Origin: Turnera subulata
Lineage: Eukaryota; Streptophyta; Magnoliopsida; Malpighiales; Passifloraceae
Assembly: GCA_028386065.3 (NCBI GenBank)
Contig: JAKUCV010002062.1
Location: forward strand, 126,271 to 190,270
Direction: 5' to 3'
DNA length: 64,000 nucleotides
This document shows positions 55,331 to 64,000 of this stretch, one piece after another. The first letter of the stretch is position 1. The number at the start of each line of letters is the position of its first letter. A program made the translations under genes and the position numbers. The notes below the pieces were generated by a model. That model searched no databases. It saw nothing but the letters and a program-made list of their open reading frames with translations, and had not been told where the DNA came from.

Positions 55331-57258
55331 ACTGTTCCGAGACCCGGAGTGGAATACACGGTGTTCAGTGATGCTTCTGGTTTGGGCTTGGGACGTGTTT
55401 TGATGCAGGAAGGTCGGGTGATTGCTTATGCCTCCAGACAGTTGAGAACTCACGAGAGGAACTATCCGACCCATGATCTGGAGTTAGCTGCTGTGGTCTT
55501 TGCTTTGAAAATCTGGAGACACCATCTGTACGGTGAGAAGTGTCGGATTTTCACAGATCATAAGAGTTTGAAGTACTTCATGACTCAAAGGGAGCTTAAT
55601 ATGAGGTAGAGACGCTGGATTGAGCTTCTGAAGGATTATGATTGTACTATCGAGTACTATCCAGGAAGGCCAATGTTGTTGCAGATGCATTGAGCCGGAA
55701 GAGAGTGGCTTCTGCAGATGAGGACCCGGTTTCTTATGCTTTGCCTTCCTTGGTGGAGCTGAGGTCGTTGGATGCACAGTTGGAGGTGGATGTTACTGGG
55801 GCGTTGCTTGCCAGTTTGAGCATCCGGCCGACCTTGCAAGATAAGATCATGGAGTTGCAGTTTGGTGATCCTCATCTACCGGAGTTGCGGGATAAGGCTC
55901 TCAGTGGAGAGAGTTCTAGTTTCTATGTCCGGGAGGATGGTGCTTTGATGATCGGTGATCGGTTGTGTGTTCCGGATGTCGATGATTTGAGGAGATGGAT
56001 CATGGATGAAGCACATAATGCGCCATATGTTATGCATCCTGGTAGCACCAAGATGTACCAGAACTTGAAGAGTCATTATTGGTGGCCCGGGATGAAGAAG
56101 GATGTTGCGGAGTTTGTGGCTCGTTATATAACTTGTCAGCAGGTGAAGGCCGAGCATCAGGCTCCTGCCGGCAAGTTGAGATCTTTGACTATTTCGCAGT
56201 GGAAGTGGGAGCATATCACTATGGACTTTGGGATCGGGTTACCGAGGACCCGGGGTCGACATGATGCCATCTGGGTCGTTGTTGACAGATTGACCAAGTC
56301 AGCTCATTTCCTACCGATTCAACAGATGGATACAATGGATAAGCTGGCGAGGTTGTATGTTTCGGGTATTGTCCGTCTACATGGAGTTCCATTATCCATT
56401 GTGTTGGACAGGGATCCGAGGTTTACTTCCCACTTTTGGAAGAGCTTACAGTCAGCTTTGGGTACTAAGCTGAATTACAGTACTGCATTCCATCCGCAGA
56501 CCGATGGGCAGTCGGATAGGACTATACAGACACTGGAGGATATGCTTAGAGCTTGTGTGCTCAACTTCAGTGGTTCTTGGGATGAGACATTACCGTTAGT
56601 TGGGTTTGCCTATAACAACGGGTATCATTCCAGTATCGGTATGGTGCCTTACGAGGCTTTGTATGGGCGGAAGTGTCGTAGTCTGATCTGTTGGGATGAG
56701 GAAGGTCTGAGATAGATGGTTGGTCCGGACCTAGTCCAGGAGACTGTTGATCAGATCGAGGTGGTTAAGCAGTGCATGAGAGCTGCTCGGGACCGGCAGA
56801 AGAGTTTTGCTGATAAGCATTGCCGGGAGATGGAGTACAGTGTAGGTGACAGAGTTTTCCTCCGTGTTGCTCCTTGGAGAGGTGTTATCCGGTTCGGGAG
56901 GAAGGGAAAGTTGAGCCCTCGTTATATTGGTCCTTATGAGATCATGGAGCGGATTGGTCTACTGGCCTACAGGTTGGCTTTACCGGAGGAGCTGTCGCGC
57001 ATACATGATGTATTCCATGTTTCGATGCTGAGGCGTTATCGGTCTGATCCTAGTCATGTTGTATCCCCGACAGAGGTGGAGGTTTCTGAGGATTTGACCT
57101 ATGTTAAGGAGCCGGTAGAGATTTTAGCTTAGAAGGTGCGGCAGTTGAGGAGTCGTACCATTCCTATGGTTCGGGTCAGATGGAGCCGTCATTCTCCGAA
57201 TGAGGCTACTTGGGAGGTTGAGTCCCAAATGAGAGAGCAGTATCCACATCTGTTCTGA
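55331..57258 (+). pseudogene. RNase H to chromodomain part of gypsy element 2 pol
   Basis: It opens at [20 protein letters not shown] (RNase H). A TAG lies near 55606 and a one-base frameshift near 55660 before [10 protein letters not shown]. The integrase zinc region reads HPGSTKM...RYITCQQVK, with the first Cys of CXXC replaced by Tyr. The core keeps MDF and LDRDPRF, but the catalytic Glu is Asp (GQSDRTIQ). TAG stops at 56713 and 57130 interrupt the end. SPRYIGPYEI and TIPMVRVRWSRHSPNEATWE form the GPY/F and chromodomain-like tail, ending in YPHLF and TGA at 57256. The enzyme is dead by several criteria. Confidence 0.88.
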
Positions 57259-57286
57259 TTTTCATATCTTGTAATTTCGAGGACGA

Positions 57287-57713
57287 AATTTTCTTAAGTG
57301 GGGTAGAACTGTGACGCCCCGGATTTTCATGAATTAATTTATGGAATTTATGGAATTTTTATTCCAATTATGCCCTTGAGGAATTTCCGGATTTTTAGCT
57401 TAGGACATAAATTATTTTACCTTGGCTATATCGATATTAAGTCGTTAGTATGGCAGGTTCGGCTTTCGTTGGAGATAAAACGTGTTTCAGGATGAAACGC
57501 GGGGTTTACCGTAGTTCTGGTTAAAACTACGTCGTTTTGAGTTTGGAAAAAAAAGGGGGTTGACTAAGCAGCCAGGGTTGACCGCGCCTAAGTGAACGAC
57601 AAGTCGTTCACCCAGGCCAGCCAAACCCAAGCCGCCTCCCCTCCTTCTTTTTTTCTTTTCACCTTTTTTTTCTTTCTCCCTTCTTCCTTCTCTTTCTCTT
57701 CCGTCGCAGCCGA

Positions 57714-57749
<36 letters not shown>

Positions 57750-60700
57750 CCTTTCGCCCTCTCGTCGTCACCATCATCTCATCTTCCTGTTAGTTATATG
57801 CCCAAAAGCCAATCTATGGATGATTGTAGTCATGTATATATATTGAGGTTATTCCAATAAATATGATTATAAGATAATTGCTTGCACATATTTATAACCC
57901 TAGTTTTTATTTGATATATTCTTAAATGTCCCTAGTCGGTTATTATTATGGATGGGTTGTAATAATAAATTAAGACTAGCGTATGTTGAGATTTTGTATG
58001 TGATATGAATTCTACATACGGGTACAAGTTAGAGAACTTGTGGACCGGACCGACCCACATAAGAACACTACATGGAACGTTATATGTATGTCATTAGTGT
58101 TTCTTATAGATGTATTGTCCTTTGACCTGAGATCGTCAAGGTATCCAACATATGAATCATGTGCTTTGATATTATTCCTAGTCACCCGTAACTAGGTGGA
58201 CATAAGGGTAATCATTGGGTACATGACGAGTATGTAGTGGGTTTTGATTGATCAAGACGGGATTCGTTCGACCCATATAACGGGTATATTATCATATGGT
58301 TTCTTGATAGAGTTGGACTGTTAAATGCATGGCCATGCTCGGTTTAGGTGATATGGTGATATCACTGGTATCCGTTTTATACAGTTAACTCGGGGATCAA
58401 GAAACATAGATTAAACATATACGAGATTGGCATATTCCATGTCTCATGTTTGATCTTGATAATGGGACGAAAGGACGATGACATGTTCCGAGGCATAAAG
58501 AATCAGTACTGATCTTGTCGTTCGGGTAGCAATGATGTGTTGCTAGACGCCGCTCTTTGTTTATAATTGTAAAATGAGATTTTATGATTATTGCCGGATG
58601 TTACAAGTGCCTACAGGGTCACACATATAGAACCATTGATTCGAGCAGTTGGTTGAACCGTGGTTGGACCATGGTTAGACCGGGTGTGGTTGGACCGTGG
58701 TTGGACCATGGTTGAACCAGGGTCGTTTTTTGATCAATAATTAATTGAATCATTGACCAGACATGAGTGTTATGGTGGTGTGTTATCAGCTTGTCCATTA
58801 GTGGAGACAAGGTAATGATGGTCATTACCTTTGGGGCCTAGTGTTGGCCACTAAGGCTAATCACTAATGCATTATGGAGTGTGTGGGATTTTTGGTTGTG
58901 TGATCAGATCATACTCTTATCCTCCCTTCTCTCCTTGCACGTTTTTGCAGACCCAAAAACACACCCCTTCCACCTTCTTCTTCTTTGTGAAAGAAGGAAG
59001 AAAAATTACCACAAACACAAAGCTCCCGATTTCTGCTGCTAGCACCCAGTCCGGGAGTGCTCGGTAGTTGGATCGTGTGACGACTCTACCTTGATCACGG
59101 TTTGTGTGGATACCGTAGAGGAGCTAGGCCGTTGTCTAGCTCTTGCTGATTCCCTCCAGCTATTAGGTGAAAGACCCTAGTCCTACAGGTACGAAATTTT
59201 GTTATACGGTTTTACTTGCTTCACTTGTGTTCCTTGGTTAAGTTTCCGTATCTTCCGCTGTATATATAGTGCGTATGAGTGTCATAATCACGTATAGGAA
59301 ACTTACACTTCCTTCCTCCATGCTGCCGTCATCCTCCCTTTCCTTCAGGTCGCCGCCGCCACCACCACGGGTTGCAGAGGGAACCGAGACGAGGGCGGGC
59401 TTGTACGAGATCGACGAGGCCACCTGCGTGTGGTTTCTTTGCCTTCTTCGTGAGATTGTTGGTTGGTTATTCCTCCGAGCTGTGTAGTTGTGAGCTCAAG
59501 ACCAGACCAGTACCGGCTGCGAGGATTTAATTCCGATAAGCACCTCTGCAGCCGCTCTTTTCCTCAACTCAATTTATTTTGTTTTGGTTTTGGTGGTTGA
59601 TTTTTCCGAGCAGTCGTTTGCGTTGCTGGACAAGCTTGGGGTTGGTGTCGTTCAGTGGATCCGTGCAGGTTGTTATTTGTGCACGGGCGAGCTCTATTCC
59701 GGTAAGGGATTCTAAGTTCTTTCTTCTTTTTCCTTTTCGTTGATGTTGTAGTTGATGGGTTGTGGAGTTTTGACGTTGGATGTTGATTTCTCGTTTCTGG
59801 CAGCTGTGGTTTATTCTTTGATTCTGGGCAGAATCAATTTCAGGGACGAGGAGGATTTGTGTTTCCGGTTTTGTGTGGTTGTTCTGGTCTGTGGGAATTT
59901 CCAGCGAGGTTGACCGGAATCCGACGAGGCTCGGGAATTTTCCGGCGAGGGCTCGGGTACTGTTCCGGCAGACGGAATTTCTTTTCTGCTTTTGCACGGT
60001 AATTCTGGCTTAATCCTGGGTCCAACCTCATGTATATGCTTCATTGATTCGTAAAACATGTACATTTAAACATTAAAGAGATTTAGTGGAATACCGAGAG
60101 CGGGGAGTGAGTGTGTGTGGCCGGGAACTTACCGACACGGGTAGAACTTAAGTCGATGAACTCTTGGGCTCGGGAATGACCTTAGAAGGTGTTTAGGAAA
60201 AACCGGGCCCAGGCCCAACTAATTGACTTTAAAGACCTTGAGACTTTTAATGGACCTCAGGATATGGGCTTGAGGCCCAATGACTCAATTGGATAACCTT
60301 TGGACTTGGGTAACGGGCTTTAAGCCAAACTTCATAATGGGCTTTAGGCTCGGGGTTCGGTTTTGGACTTAGATGGGCTTTAGGCCTGGTGACTCGTTAT
60401 GGACTTTAAGGAATGGGCTTTAAGCCCAAATTCATAACTTGGGATAATTACAGACTTGTGGCAGTGGGCTTTAGGCCCGAGAAATTATTTTGGGTTTTGA
60501 TGGGATTAAGCCCGGTTAACCTTAGGTCCTTTTCTTTTGGAGTTTTTGGTGAGGAGATATAACCTTTTGGGCTTAGACCCTGAAATTGCATAACCGGGTA
60601 GTTTGGGTCGGGTTTCATTCAGTCGAGCATATAAGTATCATGCATGCATGATTTGCTATAATTGTTTTGTAATTGTTGTATGTGCCGGTATTCAGGCACG

Positions 60701-61905
60701 GGTAATACCTCGGGAGCTGGAGGATCTGTCTTGGGAAAAGCTCCACAGGATAATCGTCGTTGAGGTGACTTTATAAGTCTTTTTATGTTTGTATGCATGT
60801 GCTTGTTAGATTGGTCTGTTTGAGTTGCATGCCTTGTTTGCTAACTTGCTGTGATCTGTATTGTATGCCTATGTGTTACTATTTGCCGGATGGGTATGAC
60901 TTTTAAATTGTTATGGAATATAACATGTGGAATGATTTTGGGTGATCTGTGTGATGTACTGTGGGTTGGAGACCCAGATGCTTGATTGTGTTAATAATTC
61001 ACACAACCCTGTTAAATCACAACTCCTGGCACACATGAATTCATACCCCTCGGGTTTACAAGCGGGATAGCATGGTATATGCGGTTTAGCATATGGGTCT
61101 GTGATAACCGGTTCTACCTTCCTCCTTCTACCTCCCTCTTTCTCTCTGTATTTCCCTCTCTCTCTCTATGTTAATATTTGGGCTTTATGCCTGGTTATAT
61201 TGGGCTTTCGCCCTGGTTGTCTCATGAGACGGGACCGAGCTCGACGCACACAGTAGGGGGTCCTGAATAATAAATATAATAATAAAACTTAACACACAAC
61301 AAATGAAAAATATAAACTGTTTGCTTTATGTGGTTGGCATGTTAGTACTGGTTATTGTGTGTTTGCTTACTTGTGTTTGTTTCTCTACTTTCCTTTTGAA
61401 CTTGCCTTGCACACCTACATAACTAGATTTATACTGCTCACTGAGTAGGCGACTCACATAATCGCCACCGTTGTTTTTCAGACTCTTAGTTAGCGTGCAG
61501 TCTCACTCTTCCTTTCCGGAGTATGGATGTGGTTATCCCGGCAGGTAGTTGTGCTTCTTCTTCCGGTTGGATCCATAGAGCCGACTTGCATATCATATTT
61601 TTCCTTTTGTTTTTATTTTATCCTTATCTTCCGCTGCGTTGGATTTTTGTTGAGATGTCATTATTGATTTTGATTACTTTATCGGCGGGTTGCCGAGATT
61701 TGTTACTTGATGATGTTTCGGCGGATTGCCGGGTTGACTTATGGCTTGATAAGCCGGTTTTCTCTCATTCTTTATGACATCTCGCTTTATTAAGATTTTC
61801 AGATAATGTTTGGTATTGGATTTCGTGTCTCGGGATTCAAGGGCATTTTGGTAAATTCTTTTTGATTAAGTATTTTATATTTAAAATTGGGACACGGGTG
61901 TTTCA
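57287..61905 (+). repeat. polypurine tract and 3' LTR of gypsy element 2
   Basis: AAGTGGGGTAGAAC precedes the LTR start at 57310. The LTR is about 3.07 kb once the nested insertion and its 5-bp duplication are subtracted. It supplies the tail missing from the 5' LTR. Confidence 0.9.
57788..59307 (+). mobile_element. nested solo LTR, unclassified family
   Basis: A 1520-bp insertion with TGTTAG...CTTACA ends and a perfect CTTCC duplication (57783-57787 and 59308-59312). The 5' LTR of the host element has the uninterrupted site. No ORF of note. The last 400 bp look like a transcribed leader (pyrimidine-rich, then ATTAGGTGAAAGACCCTAGTCC). TGGTTGGACC(A/G)TGGTT units repeat at 58660-58720. TG...CA ends and the 5-bp duplication show LTR origin; superfamily not determined. 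Confidence 0.88.
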
Positions 61906-61945
61906 TAAGGCTTCTCCCTAGACCTTAGACTTGGTGGTCCAAGAT

Positions 61946-62959
61946 GCGCTAACTCGTGCGGATGATAATGGGGGCAAATTAGTAAGGACTGGCGGGGAAT
62001 CACCGAATGGGGAACAAGGAAGGGGGTAAGCTTCTCCCTGCGGGGACAGGGTGGGGAGGACATTTTGGCTTTGTGAGTAATTTCGTTAATGGAGGTGGGG
62101 AATGCTCCCTCACCTGCGGAGACCCCGATATATGTGAAAATAAAAAATTATCCTTGGGATATATATTGTTTAGCATGCTAAAATATGTTTATGGGTCATT
62201 TTGTCTCATTACATATTAAAAATTTATCTTTGATAGTTATTGATGTTGGAAAAATTGCATAAGACAACTTTTATTGCTGTAATATCATAATATTCATATT
62301 CACATTTTAATATGACATTAGAGATATTACTATGTTGTTTATAATGTAAATAGAAAAATTATACTCATTTATTAATTAGCTTTAAAATATAAAAAATAGA
62401 TGTTAAATTATTTTCAATACAAAACCAAATCGGGGTATGAAGTTATCATGAAGATTCGATTTCCTGCAGATAGCAGGGACGTGAGCAATTTTTCCTCCAA
62501 AGAGGAGAACAGAGGTACGGATAGGGGAAGATTTTGAAAACCGGGTGGGGGGGACACCTTCCCTATAGAGATCCCGACCGTTGCCATCACTAGTCACGCT
62601 ACTCTATATCAGTGTTATCAAACCAGACCGGCCCGGACAGTCGAATCCGATTAGCCGTGACCCGTTTGGGTCTCCGAGTTAATGATTCTTTTGTTAATTT
62701 CCGGTTGAACCGCGATTTGACCAATATTTATCCCAAAAAATTGCGACTTGGAGGCCCGACCGGTTCAACCCCAGTCCGAATTTGATAACGGTGCTCTATA
62801 TTGCCATTTTCCAGGTTAATTTTACACATTCACAATTCTCGAACGCGCATAAAAGAAAAAAAAATAAACAGATGCTCTGTTATTGGGATGGTTGGGGGAA
62901 CTTTAATGTTAGTATTAACAAGTGTATCAGGAAAAAATCTCAGATGCCGTGTATTTTTT
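61946..62959. other. repetitive host DNA without a supported gene
   Basis: G-rich GGGGA/GGCGGGGAAT stretches (61970-62130 and 62500-62590) and an ACCGG/GGTTCAACC-rich stretch (62620-62790) look like old dispersed repeats. No ends could be fixed and no ORF is supported. Confidence 0.5.
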
Positions 62960-63759
62960 TGTTATAAATGGAGTGTTTTTATTGATGTGAAGATTAAGGG
63001 GAAGAGGAGGATGTTAGGAAGAAGATGAAGAACTGAGTAGCCACAGAAGAAACTACCCAATGGTTTATTTCATCTGATTATATAGAGGATACAAATAATA
63101 GGTAGGTATAATAGTAATCAATAGTATTCAACATATGTTTTATAACACTCCCCCTTGAATGTTGTTGTACTTTGGGTAGAATACGTCTTTTGGGATAACT
63201 GCCTCATTAAAACCTTACTAAGAAAAACCCAGTAAGATAAAAACTTGGTGAAGGAAAAAAGAGTGCAGTGCGTATTCTCCCCCTCATTTTGGCCTCCCTT
63301 GATATCATGATGTTGTTGCATATCAATCATCCTTGTCAACTTCTGGTGATGTGTGCTTTGTCCGATCACTTTTGATACATCACTACTTTAATTAGACAAT
63401 ATAGGCAGCATTATCTTCATAATTTGTTGTTGGTGCATCTTTCTCGCCATTCTTGCTTTTGTGGTCCCGATGATATAGCAATTTCATGTGTAAAGTTGTA
63501 GTAGATGTCCGTCTGTGCTTTATATGGATCAAATAAATGACCTGCATCTGCAAAACAAACTACATTCTTCTTAGACTCACACGGTTAAAATAATTGCATG
63601 TCCATTATACTTCAAGATAATAGAGAACTTCAGGCTTTATGAAAAATTAGATCAAAAAGATATTTTGCTAACAAGTTTATGGCAAAGCTTCAGGCTTTAT
63701 GTTACTAGCAAATAAATTGCACTATAATAAGGTACTTCGGGACCATATGGTACTTCAGG
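62960..63759 (-). mobile_element. 3' end of a small-LTR copia element, reversed and interrupted
   Basis: On the minus strand an LTR of 188 bp (62960-63147, TGTTATAAAAC...TTATAACA) is preceded by the tract ATTCAAGGGGGAG. Then comes sequence homologous to the end of the copia element at 30243-36367 (the GCGTATTCT, AAAACTTGGTGAAGG and GAGTGCAGTGCG blocks, seen here in reverse). It retains the CTGAA-loop hairpins. It is cut at 63760 by a gypsy LTR, and the rest lies beyond the window. Confidence 0.85.
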
Positions 63760-64000
63760 TGTAACAGCCCGGGTAAATTTTACATTTACCGGGACTGTAA
63801 AAAAAGGCTTGTATAATAATAATTTACCGTGAAATAAAATAATCTTGGGAAATTATTTTAAGGTAAATTATACGTCGGAATCCGAAACCGAGCTTTGTTC
63901 CGCACTCGGGTTTTTCTTACGAATTTTATGGATTAGTTTGAGTTTTACCAAGTTCGGACGGTACACGGACAGTACACGGTACAACCATACAGTATTGCAC
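63760..64000 (+). mobile_element. start of a gypsy element 1-type LTR, runs off the window
   Basis: TGTAACAGCCCGGGTAAATT and the following AATCTTGGGAAATTATT, CCGAAACCGAG and GTTCCGCACTCGGG blocks match the beginning of the LTRs at 5743 and 13395. The preceding five bases TCAGG should recur at its far end. Confidence 0.88.

Larger units (their letters stand above)
52987..61905 (+). mobile_element. Ty3/gypsy chromovirus element 2, internally deleted
   Basis: TG...CA ends with a perfect TAAGG duplication (52982-52986 and 61906-61910). The 5' LTR (52987-55330) has lost its last 716 bp. The same deletion removed the primer site, gag, protease and RT, so the LTR runs directly into RNase H at 55331. 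Integrase and the chromodomain-like tail remain. The 3' LTR (57310-61905) is complete but contains a 1520-bp nested solo LTR. Its LTRs begin TGTGACGCCCCGG and define a family different from, but related to, element 1. Confidence 0.92.
40665..61945 (-). mobile_element. outer Tat/Athila-like gypsy element, non-coding remnant, host of nested insertions
   Basis: Homologous flanking LTRs lie at 40665-41086 and 52542-52986 (continuing after an insertion at 61911 to about 61945). The orientation is minus: each LTR starts TGATAAC-like (left copy) and ends TTTTACA. The right LTR is followed on the minus strand by a GACGCCG-type primer site. The left LTR is preceded by a purine tract (GTTGGAGGCTAG). 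The interior (41087-41574 and 50811-52541) has no coding region, only repeats. The two LTRs are clearly diverged, so this is the oldest element of the nest. It is split by the Maximus-like element and by gypsy element 2. The far right LTR end looks truncated. Confidence 0.72.

Noticed and set aside
57788..59307. Cassandra-type TRIM with 5S promoter
   Set aside because: I looked for 5S rRNA internal promoter boxes and saw none. At 1520 bp it is also too long for a Cassandra LTR.

Overview
The window is nuclear DNA of a flowering plant. The evidence is plant LTR-retrotransposon lineages, plant L1 LINEs with zf-RVT and RNase H tails, a plant Helitron terminus, a tRNA-derived SINE, a tract of degenerate TTTAGGG repeats, and one host gene of a plant-specific family. 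I cannot name the species. Only one ordinary host gene is supported: an EDA6-like ORF at 3829-4281 on the minus strand. Almost everything else is repetitive, and many boundaries can be fixed to the base by target-site duplications (TSDs).

Layout. 1-5737: host DNA with the EDA6-like gene. 5743-16250: a complete but decayed Ty3/gypsy chromovirus with 2.86 kb LTRs. 16434-17229: a Harbinger/Tourist-like MITE holding the telomere-like tract. 18929-21010: 5'-truncated LINE 1. 21334-23441: LINE 2. 23725-26174: a solo LTR of the first gypsy type, reversed. 26470-28138: a Helitron. 28497-28729: a SINE. 30243-36367: a small-LTR copia element with nearly identical LTRs and a ruined interior. 37467-39930: LINE 3. 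40665 to about 61945: a nest. An old minus-strand Tat/Athila-like gypsy is split by a Maximus/SIRE-like copia element (41575-50805) and, inside its right LTR, by a second gypsy chromovirus (52987-61905). That chromovirus carries a further solo LTR (57788-59307) in its own 3' LTR. 62960-63759: the 3' end of another small-LTR copia element, interrupted by a gypsy-type LTR that begins at 63760 and runs off the window.

Two things stand out. First, two unrelated copia elements, neither with a working pol, both carry in antisense a member of the same ORF family. It has about 130 unrecognised residues followed by the first part of a LINE-like endonuclease (EEP) domain. The copy at 32644-33327 is intact; the copy at 45239-45921 has stops and a frameshift. 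Both have a TATA box about 90-100 bp upstream. A second antisense small gene (46602-46985) has its own TATA box and an upstream as-1 motif with the spacing of the CaMV 35S promoter.

Second, five LTR-element families here carry arrays of very short stem-loops whose arms vary together. They are paired AACATCGATGTT palindromes 21 bp apart in a 73 bp period (Maximus-like), GGGAT/ATCCC hairpins (first gypsy type), TGGGC/GCCCA hairpins (second gypsy type), GGAGGT/ACCTCC hairpins (Tat/Athila-like), and stem+CTGAA/CAGAA hairpins (small-LTR copia). No coding or standard retroelement feature explains them, so they are the main candidate for undescribed biology.
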